From assembly GCA_036725605.1 (NCBI GenBank), contig DAIMDW010000031.1, positions 6,232 to 70,231 on the forward strand: DNA of 64,000 nucleotides, written 5' to 3'. Below, in pieces: positions 32,648 to 41,892 of the stretch. Positions within the stretch are counted from its first letter, which is position 1. Every line of letters begins with the position of its first letter. A program made the translations under genes and the position numbers. The DNA is from CALBTQ01 sp036725605 (GTDB lineage Bacteria > Lernaellota > Lernaellaia > Lernaellales > Lernaellaceae). Under the pieces are notes generated by a model. The model was not told the origin of the DNA, did no database searches, and worked only from the letters and a program-made list of their open reading frames with translations.

Positions 32648-32860
32648 CGAACTCTCCCTTTTAGCCGATCCCGCGTTTGACTATCCAATTGCAACCCAAT
32701 TCAGCAAACGCCGTGCCAGCCGAAAATGCGCGGGCAAAAACGTCTTTCATTTCGCCCAAATGCGAACCTATTGCCACCGATTCTCAAATTCCGGGAAACG
32801 CGAATGTGTAGGAATTTCTGTTAACCGTCGCCGAAAATCTGAAAGAGGGAAGGGCCTGGG

Positions 32861-34771
32861 CTACACCTTGCGCCGCAGCACGCGCTTGTCGCCCACGCGC
32901 AGCGTCAGCTTGATGCCGTCGAAGTACTCGGCCAGCGGAATCGACCATTTGCGCGACAGACCGAACAGCGCCTTGAAGCCCTGCGCGTCGATCTCCCCGT
33001 GCTCCTGCAGATAGGCGATCAGCTCGTCCTGCGCCCGGCGCAACGTCGCCGCGTCGAAAAACAAAACGCCGCCGATGCGCACGACTTCCTCCGCGCGCAG
33101 CAGCATCGCCAGCGCCTCGTCGAAAAGCTTGCCCGCGCCCTGTACGTCCTGCAATTCCTTGAGCGTCGGCGCGCTCATCCCCGCCGCGCGCACGCTCGCC
33201 GAAATCGCGTCGCGGATCGTTTGCAGATCCTCGTCGGCGGTGACCGAATGGCTCGCCAGCCGCGCCGTGCCGCCCTCGAGCACCACGCGCCCCTCGGCGG
33301 TCAGCTCGCCCAGCGCCCGCTGCAGCACTTTCGCCTCGCCGCCCTTGAGCGCCTGCGCCGTCAGTTCCGCCCGGCTCAACCCCGGCGCACTCGGATGCGC
33401 CCGGTGATCCGCCTCCAGCAGCGCGACGATGTCGTTCATGATCTCGCGCAGCGTTTCCGCGTCGACCGCGCGGTCGGTGTCCTTGTCCACGCGGATGATG
33501 CGCCGGTGGCTCAGCAGTTGTTGATAGGCCTCGCGCAACGGCTTGCCCGCCACGCCCAGCAGCGGGGCGAGATGATCGGGTGTGATGCCGCGCCGGCCCG
33601 TGCCGCGCACCTGCACGGCCATGCGCTCGACCAGGTCGCCGGCGAACAGAATTTCCAGATCCTCCAGCGCCCGCTTGAACGGCGCGCGATGCTTGCGCGG
33701 ATGCGAGTTGAGCACCGTGCCGCCGCCGACGGTCGTCACCGGCGAATACGAGCGCAGCACGAAATGGTCGCCGGGCAGCGCGATGACCGGCTCGACCAAC
33801 CGCAGTTGCACCATCCCGTGTTTGCCCGGTTCGATTTGCTCGGCGCTCAGCGGCGCCGCGAAGGCCATCACCTCGCGCGTGAAGCTGTGCAGCCGCACGC
33901 GGCTGCGGCGCTTGACCGGCCGCGGCGCGTCCCGCTCGACGTGCAGTTCGACGTCGAGCATCTGCGTGGGCAGCAGCATCCCCGGCGTCGCCAGCATCTC
34001 GCCGCGCTGCACCTCGTCGATCGCCACGCCCTGCAGGTTGATCGCCGTGCGCTGACCGGCGAAGGCGGTGTCGGCGGCTTTGCCGTGCACCTGCAGGCCG
34101 CGCACCTTGCACGTGCGGCCCGACGGCAGAATCTCGACCATGTCGCCGACGTTGATCTTCCCCGCGATGGTCGTGCCCGTGACCACCGTGCCGAAGCCGC
34201 GCATGGTGAACACGCGGTCGATCGGCAACCGGAAAATGCCGCTGTCGCTGCGCGGAACCACGCTTGCCGCCATCGCGTCGAGCGCCGCGAGCAGTTCGTC
34301 CCGGCCTTCGCCGGTGAGCGAGCTGACCGGCACGATCGGCGCCTCGGCCAGAAACGTGTCGGCGATCAGAGAGCGCACGTCCTCGACCGCCAGCGCGCGG
34401 ATTTCCTCGTCGACCATGTCGATTTTGGTCAGCGCCACCAGCCCGCTGCGAATGCCCAGCAGGCGGCAGATGGCCAGGTGCTCGCGCGTTTGCGGCATCA
34501 CCGCCTCGTCGGCCGCGATGACCAGCAGCACGAAATCGATGCCGCCCGCGCCCGCGACCATCGTGCGCACGAAGCGCTCGTGCCCGGGCACGTCGACCAC
34601 GCCCAGCGTCATTCCCGACGGCAGATCCAGATGCGTGAAACCCAGTTCGATGGTGATGCCGCGTTGCTTTTCCTCGGGCAGACGATCGCAGTCGTAGCCC
34701 GTCAGCAGGCGGATCAGGCTCGTCTTGCCGTGATCGATGTGCCCGGCCGTGCCCATCACCAACCGACCCAT
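32861..34771 (-). CDS. selB: Selenocysteine-specific elongation factor
   Basis: 636 residues. Delivers Sec-tRNA to UGA codons marked by a SECIS hairpin. GTPase motifs are GHIDHGKTS (10-18), RGIT (38-41), DVPGH (60-64) and TKID. EF-Tu-like domains II and III follow, and the C-terminal half has the winged-helix repeats that bind SECIS (for example LRAEEVVRIGGVLFFDA). The start ATG (34771) comes two bases after the DUF3343 stop; a longer upstream frame overlaps that gene and is rejected. selA, selC and selD are not visible in the window. Confidence 0.93.
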   Translation of the reverse strand: MGRLVMGTAGHIDHGKTSLIRLLTGYDCDRLPEEKQRGITIELGFTHLDLPSGMTLGVVDVPGHERFVRTMVAGAGGIDFVLLVIAADEAVMPQTREHLAICRLLGIRSGLVALTKIDMVDEEIRALAVEDVRSLIADTFLAEAPIVPVSSLTGEGRDELLAALDAMAASVVPRSDSGIFRLPIDRVFTMRGFGTVVTGTTIAGKINVGDMVEILPSGRTCKVRGLQVHGKAADTAFAGQRTAINLQGVAIDEVQRGEMLATPGMLLPTQMLDVELHVERDAPRPVKRRSRVRLHSFTREVMAFAAPLSAEQIEPGKHGMVQLRLVEPVIALPGDHFVLRSYSPVTTVGGGTVLNSHPRKHRAPFKRALEDLEILFAGDLVERMAVQVRGTGRRGITPDHLAPLLGVAGKPLREAYQQLLSHRRIIRVDKDTDRAVDAETLREIMNDIVALLEADHRAHPSAPGLSRAELTAQALKGGEAKVLQRALGELTAEGRVVLEGGTARLASHSVTADEDLQTIRDAISASVRAAGMSAPTLKELQDVQGAGKLFDEALAMLLRAEEVVRIGGVLFFDAATLRRAQDELIAYLQEHGEIDAQGFKALFGLSRKWSIPLAEYFDGIKLTLRVGDKRVLRRKV

Positions 34772-34773
34772 GC

Positions 34774-35028
34774 TCAGCCCTCCAGCGGTTCGAACGCGGC
34801 GCCGGCGATGCGGAACGAGCCCACGCGGCGCGCTTGCAATGGTGCGAGAAGTTCTTCGATTTTCGATAGCCGCTCGCAGTCGATTTGTAAAGCCATGCCG
34901 CACTCGGGGCTGATCTGCTTGGGCACCGGAATCAGCCGCGCGCGCAATCCGGCGGCCAGTGCGAGTTTTTCGGCTTTGATCACGTCGTGCACGCTGAGGA
35001 AGGTCAGGGCGCAAGCCGGCGAGGTCAT
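34774..35028 (-). CDS. DUF3343 protein (putative Se/S carrier)
   Basis: 84 residues; ATG overlaps the upstream gene's stop (ATGA). The pattern LTFLSVHDVIKAEKLALAAG ... LIPVPKQISPECGMALQI is the DUF3343 signature, whose conserved Cys lies in PECGMAL (about residue 43). Family members accompany selenium-metabolism genes and are annotated as putative Se/S carrier-like proteins. Its place between a desulfurase-like enzyme and SelB fits delivery of selenium. Confidence 0.85.
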   Translation of the reverse strand: MTSPACALTFLSVHDVIKAEKLALAAGLRARLIPVPKQISPECGMALQIDCERLSKIEELLAPLQARRVGSFRIAGAAFEPLEG

Positions 35029-36185
35029 CGTTGCGTCCGCAGGATATCGCCGATCGCGTCGGCAACCTCGTCCACCGCCGACGGCGGCGTGAACAAACCG
35101 GGCGCCAGGCGCACCGTGCCGTCCGGGAACGTGCCCAGCGTACGGTGGGCGCGCGGCGCGCATTGCAGTCCGGCGCGCACGGCGACGCCGTATTTTTCGC
35201 TGAGCAAAAACGCCATGTCCGACGGCGCCAGGCGGCTGGTGATGCCCAGCGTCGCGGTTGCCGGTCCCGCCGCGTCGCCGATGATCGTCACGCCCTTGAG
35301 CGCGCGCATACGCTCGATCATCCGTGCGCGCAACTCGGCTTCGTAGCGGGCGGCGACTTCGATCGTTTCCTCCAGCAGATACTGCACGCCGGCCAGCAGC
35401 CCGGCCGCGCCGTGCGTGTTGGGCGTGCCGGCTTCGAGGCGGTCGGGCAGAAAATCGGGCATGGCCTCCTTGTCCGACGCCGAGCCCGTGCCGCCCAGCA
35501 GCAGCGGCTGGATGCGCTCGGCCCCGCGTTCGCTCAGCAGCAGCGCGCCGGTGCCGGTCGGCCCCAGCAAACCCTTGTGCCCGGTCAGGCACAGCGCGTC
35601 GATGCGCATCGCGTCCATGTCCAGCGGCAGCAGCCCGCCGCCCTGCGCCCCGTCGACGATGAAGATGATTTCCCGCCGCGCGCAGATCTCGCCGATCGCC
35701 GCCAGATCCTGCGCCAGCCCGTGCACGTTCGAGGCGTACAGCGTAATCAACACGTCGGCGTTCGTTTGGGCGAGAAACGCGTCCAGCGCGGTTGGTTCGA
35801 TGCGCCCGAGCGCGTCGCCCGGCGCCTGCGCCGTCGTCCAGCCGTGGCGTTGCGCCAGGTGCGTCAGCGGCCGCATGACCGCGTTGTGCTCCAGCGGACC
35901 GTGAACGATCGTCGCGCCCGGCCGCGCCAGACCGCTCAGCGCGAGGTTGATCGCCTCGGTCGCGTTTTTCGTCAGCACCACCCGGTCGTCGGCCCCGCCG
36001 CACAGCTCGGCCAGCGCCTCGCGCAGCTCGAACAACAGGCGCGAACCGGCCTGCGCCCGCTCATGAGCGCTACGCCCGGCGGTGCCGCCCACGCCGCGCA
36101 CGTAAGCGTCCAGCGCTTCGTAGACTTGCACCGGTTTGGGGAAGGAGGTGGCGGCGTTGTCGAAGTACAGCCGGCCGTCGTCCAT
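35025..36185 (-). CDS. Class V aminotransferase, cysteine desulfurase family
   Basis: 386 residues. PLP-dependent enzyme. Schiff-base Lys204 in LTGHKGLLGPTGTG, PLP-contact Asp178 in IFIVDGAQGG, N-terminal FDNAATSFPKP, and a candidate catalytic Cys342 in VRAGLQCAPRAHRTLG. This last region matches the desulfurase subfamily often adjacent to YedF and DUF3343 genes. It probably releases sulfur or selenium from (seleno)cysteine. It starts three bases after the yedF stop. Confidence 0.87.
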   Translation of the reverse strand: MDDGRLYFDNAATSFPKPVQVYEALDAYVRGVGGTAGRSAHERAQAGSRLLFELREALAELCGGADDRVVLTKNATEAINLALSGLARPGATIVHGPLEHNAVMRPLTHLAQRHGWTTAQAPGDALGRIEPTALDAFLAQTNADVLITLYASNVHGLAQDLAAIGEICARREIIFIVDGAQGGGLLPLDMDAMRIDALCLTGHKGLLGPTGTGALLLSERGAERIQPLLLGGTGSASDKEAMPDFLPDRLEAGTPNTHGAAGLLAGVQYLLEETIEVAARYEAELRARMIERMRALKGVTIIGDAAGPATATLGITSRLAPSDMAFLLSEKYGVAVRAGLQCAPRAHRTLGTFPDGTVRLAPGLFTPPSAVDEVADAIGDILRTQR

Positions 36186-36188
36186 CGG

Positions 36189-36782
36189 CTAGGGCTCCAC
36201 CAGGTGACCGGCATCCATCATCGCCGAGGCGATGTCGTACATGTTGCCCACGCGTCCGACCTTCAGGTCGTTCATGTGCCCCAGGTAATCCAGGCAGGTG
36301 CCGCAACTGATGATCTCGCAGCCCAGCGCTTCCAGTTCGCGGCAGTATTCGATCACCTGCGCATCGAAGCAGGGCAGCGTAACGCCCTCGTTGACGAACA
36401 GAATCTTCGCCGGTTTCGCGTCGACGTTCAGCAGCGTTTTGAAAAAAGCGCGGATCAGAATCGTCCCCAGATCGCCCGTGGCCGCGCCGAAGGTCGGGCG
36501 CGTGCACAAGACCACCGGCGGTTGTTTAAGCGCCGGCGCGTCCGTCGGTTCGGTGACGGGTGCGGCGTTCGGATCGGCTTCAATGACGATTTCCCACTCG
36601 CCGTCTTTTTCGGTTTCCTGAAAATGAAAGCCCTTCGTCGCGGCGAATTTGGCCAGGTTGTCGCGGGTGACGCGCGAGTCGATGGTTACGCTCACCGCCG
36701 CTTCGCCCTCGTCGACCATCGCTTTTTTCACGCGCACGATCGGCTCGGGGCAGGCCAGGCCCTTCAAATCCATTTTCTTCAT
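36189..36782 (-). CDS. yedF: Selenium metabolism protein YedF (TusA-DsrE fusion)
   Basis: 197 residues. N-terminal TusA-like domain with Cys11 in KGLACPEPIVRVKK, then a linker rich in Ala/Pro, then a DsrE-like domain (PPVVLCTRPTFGAATGDLG, IRAFFKTL) with a later CxxC (EIISCGTCLDYLG). This two-domain form is the selenium-linked YedF. It would carry persulfide or perselenide sulfur/selenium. It overlaps the upstream lipoprotein gene by four bases (ATGA). Confidence 0.9.
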   Translation of the reverse strand: MKKMDLKGLACPEPIVRVKKAMVDEGEAAVSVTIDSRVTRDNLAKFAATKGFHFQETEKDGEWEIVIEADPNAAPVTEPTDAPALKQPPVVLCTRPTFGAATGDLGTILIRAFFKTLLNVDAKPAKILFVNEGVTLPCFDAQVIEYCRELEALGCEIISCGTCLDYLGHMNDLKVGRVGNMYDIASAMMDAGHLVEP

Positions 36783-37318
36783 TGAGGATCCTTTACTTCA
36801 ATGCCGGTATCCAATTCCAGGTAGTGCTCCAGCGGAATGTTCACGTTTTGCGGCATGCGTTGGGTGGTCATGCCGATGACCTGCACCGGCACTTCCAGCA
36901 GCGCGTTTTTATGGCTCGTCGACTCGTCGGCCTTGTCGGTGTAGGTCACCTTGACGCCGAGCTTGATCACGTTTTTCCCACGGGGCGCGTTGCGGTCGAT
37001 GGAGCAGTTGATGATCATCGGAAACGACGGCGTCTTCATCTCGATCTTTTTTTCCAGGAACGTGAACCCGGGCATCGCCGGCGTAAACACCGTGACCGGC
37101 GACTCGCCGCTCAAATACACGTAGCGCGGATGATAGACCGTCAACTCGATCAGGATCCGATCGCCCGCCGCCACCTGCGGCAACCCGATGCCGCTGTCTT
37201 CCTCGGCCGCTTCGGGTTTGGGCTCCATCGCTTCCTCGCCGGCCACTTCCGCCTTCTTTTTGCAGGCCACGGCGAAAAGCAACAAAATCGCCAGACAAAC
37301 GATTAGATAGTTTCGCAT
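36779..37318 (-). CDS. Lipoprotein in the selenium operon
   Basis: 179 residues. Lipoprotein signal IVCLAILLLFAVAC (Cys19), an Ala/Glu/Pro linker, then a beta-sandwich-like domain of about 130 residues (ILIELTVYHPRYVYLSG, FTFLEKKIEMKTPSF, KNVIKLGVKVTYTDK) resembling the N-terminal domain of DsbD or other immunoglobulin-like periplasmic domains. Its overlap with yedF implies co-expression. Whether it serves selenium metabolism is unknown. The chosen ATG has GGGGAG 11 bases upstream. Confidence 0.65.
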   Translation of the reverse strand: MRNYLIVCLAILLLFAVACKKKAEVAGEEAMEPKPEAAEEDSGIGLPQVAAGDRILIELTVYHPRYVYLSGESPVTVFTPAMPGFTFLEKKIEMKTPSFPMIINCSIDRNAPRGKNVIKLGVKVTYTDKADESTSHKNALLEVPVQVIGMTTQRMPQNVNIPLEHYLELDTGIEVKDPQ

Positions 37319-37887
37319 TTCGTTTTCTTCTCCCCACAAGCCAACGTCAGGAACTGCCGGGTGATGCGCCCCGTCGCGCCCCAGATGATTTTATCGCGCC
37401 AATGGTAGTACGGCACAAGCGCCGACTTCCCTTCGTAATGGATTTCCGTCTCCTGGTAAATCCCCGGGTCCGCCAATTCCGCGATCGGCGCCAGGAAAAG
37501 CTCCGCGATCTCCGCCTCGCTCAGAATGAAATTATACGGATACGGCACGGCGCCGACAAACGGCGAAACCACGTAGCGCGTCGGCGTCCAGATGTCGTCC
37601 AAGCGGCCGATCAAGCGCACGTCTTGCGGCGGCACGCCGATTTCCTCGTGCGTTTCGCGCAGGGCGCACTCGGCCAGCGTTTCGCCTTCGTCCAGCCGCC
37701 CGCCGGGGAAGCTGATCTGTCCTTTGTGATGCTCCACGCTCTCGGTGCGTTGCGTGAACAGCAGGTGCGCGCGCCCCTCGTGATGCACCACCGGCACCAG
37801 CACCGCCGACGGCTTGAAGCCGTCGATGTCCAGCCGGTGCGGCCGATGCCCGTCGAGTGTCGCTTGCAGTTGCGTCAAATCCAGCAT
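37303..37887 (-). CDS. NUDIX hydrolase, CoA pyrophosphatase-like
   Basis: 194 residues. The Nudix box GX5EX7REUXEEXGU is intact at 62-85 (GGRLDEGET, then RETHEEIGV). The preceding strand (LLFTQRTESVEHHKGQISFPG) is typical of the NudL/CoA-diphosphatase group. It overlaps the lipoprotein gene by 16 bases and heads the yedF-selB operon. Substrate specificity is inferred from the motif context only. Confidence 0.88.
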   Translation of the reverse strand: MLDLTQLQATLDGHRPHRLDIDGFKPSAVLVPVVHHEGRAHLLFTQRTESVEHHKGQISFPGGRLDEGETLAECALRETHEEIGVPPQDVRLIGRLDDIWTPTRYVVSPFVGAVPYPYNFILSEAEIAELFLAPIAELADPGIYQETEIHYEGKSALVPYYHWRDKIIWGATGRITRQFLTLACGEKKTKCETI

Positions 37888-37929
37888 TGGTCCGATCGTT
37901 CCTTTCGCGGCGGCTTCACGGCCCCGCGC

Positions 37930-38559
37930 TTATTCGTTTTCCCCGCCGTCGACCGGCAGCGCCTCTTCGGTGTCGGCGGGATCCGGCGCGACCTCGTCCT
38001 CGTGCAGAATCTCCTCCGGCGTGGTCGGCGTCTCGTCCTCCACCAGCCAGAACACCACGCGCGCCGCCGGCCGCCCGTCCACCTGAATTTCCACCGTGTG
38101 CAACCCCAGCGCGTCGCCTTCGCTCATCGTCCAGTTCGCGCGGGCGATCCAGTCGTCGCGCACCTTGAGGTCGTTGGGCACCGTGGCGATGCGCCGGTCC
38201 GAACTGACCAGGTGCCGCCGTTCCAACTCGCCCCAATCCTGTGGCGGCACGGGCGCCGCGAAGCGTTCGATGATCCGCACGTATTTGCGATGCGGCTCCT
38301 TGAGCTTCATCCGCCAACCGAATTGCCGCCCCGGCCGGAAGGGGATTTTCCGCGTTTCGATCCAGTTGGACACGTACGGCTCGTCTTCCCAGTAACCGAC
38401 CAGCACGACCTCGACGAAATCGGCGATCATCGGCGCGGGCACGCTGGGCGCCGGCGTGGCGGTCGTTTCTTCCGTCTCGGTTTTCTTCACGGAAGAAAGG
38501 CAGGACGTCAGCGTCGCCGCCAGCAGCAAGATCAACAACCATTGGAAACCGCGGTTCAT
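37930..38559 (-). CDS. Family C lipoprotein, copy 2
   Basis: 209 residues. Lipoprotein signal LLILLLAATLTSC (Cys20) and a Thr/Pro linker. The domain shares an ordered set of motifs with the 43264-43899 protein: GYW near its start, V/I-ETxxIPF, FGWxxKLKxP, ERFxxPxPPxxWG, DRRxxT, xSxGDAxGxHxxEIxxDGxxAARxVFW. Function is unknown. It is separated from the rest of the A-B-C cassette by the phosphoesterase gene on the opposite strand. GGAGG precedes the ATG closely. The tail is Asp/Glu-rich. Confidence 0.75.
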   Translation of the reverse strand: MNRGFQWLLILLLAATLTSCLSSVKKTETEETTATPAPSVPAPMIADFVEVVLVGYWEDEPYVSNWIETRKIPFRPGRQFGWRMKLKEPHRKYVRIIERFAAPVPPQDWGELERRHLVSSDRRIATVPNDLKVRDDWIARANWTMSEGDALGLHTVEIQVDGRPAARVVFWLVEDETPTTPEEILHEDEVAPDPADTEEALPVDGGENE

Positions 38560-38711
38560 TCGCCTCCGTCCTTTGCGCGTCGGACCGTTACCATAACACA
38601 GTCCGGGCCGTGTTTCAGCCGCTGGACACTCCTTCTTCTCGTTTTTTGACTCCCGTGCTAAACTAATGTGTTCCGAACAATCGCCCCTGGGGCGCATGAA
38701 GGATGAACTTG

Positions 38712-39989
38712 ATGAAACGCACGCGAAACTGGTTGTTGCTTCTGGCCGTGATGATGCTTCTTCTTTCGCCGTTGGCCTGCGGCGACGATGACGACGACAA
38801 CGACGACAACGACGACAACGACGATACCGACGACGACAACGACGACGATGCCGACGACGATACGCTCGACGACGACACGCTCGACGACGACACGCTCGTC
38901 GACGACGACACGCTCGACGACGATACGCTCGACGACGACACCGGCGACGACGACACGTCGACGGTTTGTTGCGCGTCCATCACCCGCCAGCCCTACCTGC
39001 AGCACGTGACGCAAACGTCCATCCGCATCATGTGGTTCAGCCGCAACGAGGGCGATACGAAGGTTGAGTGGGGTCCGACCGAGGACCTGGGGCAAGAGGT
39101 CTACATCAACGAACGCACCCATCATCACCTGGCGGAAATCACCGGGCTCGAACCGGAAACGACCTATTACTACCGGGCGGTCACCTGCGACAATCCGTCG
39201 GCCGTGAGCACCTTCACCACCGCGCCGCTGGTCGATACGCCCTTCAGCTACGCCGTGTACGGCGACAACCGCACCTTCCCGGAAGACCACCGGGCCGTGG
39301 CCGAACAGATGCTGGTCGCCGCGCCGGACATCATTCTCAACGTCGGCGACATCATCACCCACGGCTGGACCTTCAGCCAGTTCGACACCGAATTTTTCGA
39401 GCCGCTGGTCGATCTGATCGATCACACGCCGATCTACATCAGCATCGGCAACCACGAGGGCGAGGCACCCTATTACTACCGCTCCTTCTCGTACCCCGGC
39501 AGCAATTCGAAGTTCTCGTTCACCTACGGCAACACGTTTTTCATCGCCTTCAACTCGAACCGGCCCCATTTCCCGGGATCTCCGCAATTCATCTGGCTGC
39601 AAGAACAGCTAGCCTCCGATGAAGCGCTCGACGCCGAATTCATCATCGTCTTTTGCCATCATCCCGCTTACAGCGAGGGGTGGGAAGGATACGAGGGCAA
39701 CGTCGAAATGCGCGACACGCTCATTCCGCTGTTCGAGGCCAACGGCGTCGACGTGTTCTTTGCCGGCCACACGCACGATTACGAGCGCGGTCACCTCAAC
39801 GGCATGACCCATTACATCACCGGTGGGGGTGGGGGCGCACTGGACACCCAGGCGCGCGACTTCGAACACATCGTGTTTTATCGCTCCGCCTATCACTTCA
39901 TCAACGTGACGGTCGCGGGCAGCACCATGACCCTGGATGCCATCGATATAGACGGCGAACTGTTCGACACCTACACCATCGTTCACTAA
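38712..39989 (+). CDS. Asp-linker lipoprotein with purple-acid-phosphatase-like domain
   Basis: 425 residues. Lipoprotein signal ending LLSPLAC (Cys23), then about 60 residues of Asp with Asn/Thr/Leu, including DDDTLDDDTLDDDT repeats. Next comes a fibronectin-like N-terminal domain (QPYLQHVTQTSIRIMWFS, GLEPETTYYYRAV) and a metallophosphoesterase core with all metal motifs: YGDNR, NVGDII, GNHE, CHHP and GHTHDYER. This is the purple acid phosphatase arrangement. It would act outside the cytoplasm on phosphate esters. Of two in-frame ATGs (38703, 38712) the second is better spaced from GAAGG. Confidence 0.87.
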   Translation: MKRTRNWLLLLAVMMLLLSPLACGDDDDDNDDNDDNDDTDDDNDDDADDDTLDDDTLDDDTLVDDDTLDDDTLDDDTGDDDTSTVCCASITRQPYLQHVTQTSIRIMWFSRNEGDTKVEWGPTEDLGQEVYINERTHHHLAEITGLEPETTYYYRAVTCDNPSAVSTFTTAPLVDTPFSYAVYGDNRTFPEDHRAVAEQMLVAAPDIILNVGDIITHGWTFSQFDTEFFEPLVDLIDHTPIYISIGNHEGEAPYYYRSFSYPGSNSKFSFTYGNTFFIAFNSNRPHFPGSPQFIWLQEQLASDEALDAEFIIVFCHHPAYSEGWEGYEGNVEMRDTLIPLFEANGVDVFFAGHTHDYERGHLNGMTHYITGGGGGALDTQARDFEHIVFYRSAYHFINVTVAGSTMTLDAIDIDGELFDTYTIVH

Positions 39990-40565
39990 ATACAGCTAAG
40001 GCGGAAAATCCGGGACGCGCCCAAACCGCTGAAAGGGGTGCAGGTAAGATTCCTCCGCCCCTCCGGGGCTTGTCGTTTCTGGGCAGGTCGCGATTTCCAG
40101 GGCTTCGCCCTTCGCTACTGACCGTCCGCCCCTGCGGGGCTTTGGCGGTCCGGGCAGGTCAATGCGGATGTTGGAAAGGCAAGCCGATCTCCCTTCTCCC
40201 CGGCGGGGTGGCACTGTTTTGCGAGCGCAAGAAATGCGCGAGCATAACAGTGGATAAGAAAACGCTGGTACACTCGGCAGGTTCGGTGGCAGGCTCGGTG
40301 GCACTGATACACGAGCGAGCGAAGCGAGCGAGTTTATCAGTGTTTTTACAAGCCGATAATTAAGTATGGTGTCCCTTAATTACCTTAATTACAGAAAACA
40401 CTGGATACAAATAACTCGTAGGGGCAACCCCTCACCCCGGGCTGACGCCCGACCCTCTCCCAAAGGGCGAGGGTAAGAAACGGAAAATCACGGGACACGC
40501 AACGAGTGCATGCCCCGGAGTTTTCGGGGGATGAGGGCGCACCAATTCGGAAGTCAGGAAAGTAG
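39990..40565. repeat. Long repeat-rich intergenic region
   Basis: No gene. 40029-40072 equals 182-225 exactly, with similarity to about 40190. 40206-40350 is a mosaic of the GGTGGCACTG/TATCAGTG element with extra segments. 40425-40470 has a TCTCCC-type unit also seen near 400 and 17403. The region lies between the phosphoesterase gene and the minus-strand lipoprotein cassette and could be a recombination hot spot. Confidence 0.7.
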
Positions 40566-40608
40566 AAAAACCGGGACGCGCCCTTGTGCGGCGTGTCTCG
40601 GTTTTTTA
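40566..40608 (-). terminator. Terminator of the lipoprotein cassette
   Basis: AAACCGGGACGCGCC pairs with GGCGTGTCTCGGTTT (G-U and one mismatch tolerated). On the minus strand TTTTT follows the stem, 49 bases beyond the stop of the last cassette gene. The plus strand also ends in TTTTTT. Confidence 0.65.
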
Positions 40609-40656
40609 AACACGATTTTGGATCGGGCGTCGCCCGGGATGAGGGCGAAAAATCGA

Positions 40657-41880
40657 TTAAGGCTTCAACACGATCGGCGCGCCGCCCGCCAGATCCTTGG
40701 CGTGCACCGACGCCTGTGCGGTGCGTCCGTCGGCGAACGTCACCAGCACGACCATCGACACGCGTTCCGGATCGCCCGCCACCTTCGTTGCGTCGTTGTA
40801 AAGCTTGGGCGGATAGAACGTAGCCGAGCGTCCGTCGGCGGCCACCTGCAGCAGGTGCGCCACGTCCTTGGCCGCAAACGGCTTGCGGTTGCGCGTGCCG
40901 AAGCCCAGCGTTATCTCTTCGTCGACCTCGAGCGCCTCCAACCACTCCTGGTAATTGGAGATCGTCTCGGGCATCAACATCCAATCCGACAAACGCAGGA
41001 ACGAGTTCAGCGACGTCGTTTCATCCGTGTAGACGGGCAGGTAATTGAGATCGATTTTCCCGTTGCCGTGCACGCGGGCGTGCAGCACGGGGTAAAACCG
41101 TCCGTTCATCAGGTCGGCGAAACGGCCCTGGTCGGTCAGCGTCGCGGTCGGGGCGTCGAGGGTCGGCAGCGGGTCGGTGGATTTTTTCACGCCGGTGATT
41201 TCGTCGCGCCGGGGGAACGTGTTGCTGATGAAGGCACGGAACGGCTTGGCCAGATCGTTGCCTTTGACCGACCATTTACGAAACACCCAGTCGACTTGCG
41301 CCTGCGGCTCGACGGCGTTCAGTTCGCCGGGCAGGAAAACCTTCAAGGTGAACTGCTTGCTGTCCTCGCCGAGGAAACTGGGCAATTCCTCGTCGCTTTC
41401 CTCCGGCGCGCTGAACAACTCGTTGAAGTGCAGCAGCTTGTCCATGTCCAGCGCGTCGGCTTCCACGGTCACGTCGTAACCCTTGAGTTTGCGGCAGAAG
41501 AACGTCCGTCGCTCCTTGATCGTCGCGCGCAGCCCCAGCAACGACAGGTAATCGCTCAACGCCCGGTGATTGTCGAACAAGAACTCGCGTACCAGCACCA
41601 CCCGGTCTCCGCCGAAAAACGACTCGCGGCTGGTGGCGTGCATGTCGCCGATCATCACCGCGTCCCGATGCGCGATGTTCTGCATTATCTCCAGCGCCTG
41701 TTTCTGTTCGAGGCCCATTTTGTTCAATTGCAGCTCGAAGGCCTTTTTCGGCACGACGATGTAGTGGCTGACGTACGCTTGGCCGGCGTCGTTGAACTGG
41801 ATGTCCACGTACACCTCGTAGCAGCCGGAAAGCATGAACAACGCCAGCAACGCGAAAACGATTTGCACCGATTTTTTCAT
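40657..41880 (-). CDS. Family B lipoprotein, copy 2
   Basis: 407 residues. Signal FALLALFMLSGC (Cys20), then YEVYVDIQFNDAGQAYVSHYIVVP. Clearly paralogous to 43980-45188, with shared blocks: SDYLSLLGL / SAYLALLGL, FFCRKLKGYDVT / LFCKRTKGFDFT, GRFYPVLHARVHGNGKIDL / GRFIPVLHARLDKKGRVDL, DGRSATFYPPK / DGSSATFFTPK and VTFADGRTAQ / VTFADGRETQ. The C-terminus in both is a Pro-Ile/Val-x-L-x-Pro end. No known family is recognised. It has AGGAGG eight bases before the ATG and follows family A copy 2 by 12 bases. Confidence 0.8.
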   Translation of the reverse strand: MKKSVQIVFALLALFMLSGCYEVYVDIQFNDAGQAYVSHYIVVPKKAFELQLNKMGLEQKQALEIMQNIAHRDAVMIGDMHATSRESFFGGDRVVLVREFLFDNHRALSDYLSLLGLRATIKERRTFFCRKLKGYDVTVEADALDMDKLLHFNELFSAPEESDEELPSFLGEDSKQFTLKVFLPGELNAVEPQAQVDWVFRKWSVKGNDLAKPFRAFISNTFPRRDEITGVKKSTDPLPTLDAPTATLTDQGRFADLMNGRFYPVLHARVHGNGKIDLNYLPVYTDETTSLNSFLRLSDWMLMPETISNYQEWLEALEVDEEITLGFGTRNRKPFAAKDVAHLLQVAADGRSATFYPPKLYNDATKVAGDPERVSMVVLVTFADGRTAQASVHAKDLAGGAPIVLKP

Positions 41881-41892
41881 CGTTGTTTCCTC

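Noticed and set aside
32861..35065. N-terminally extended SelB starting at 35065
   Set aside because: The extra 98 residues overlap the DUF3343 gene and are Arg-rich with no domain. The ATG at 34771 gives a standard SelB start.
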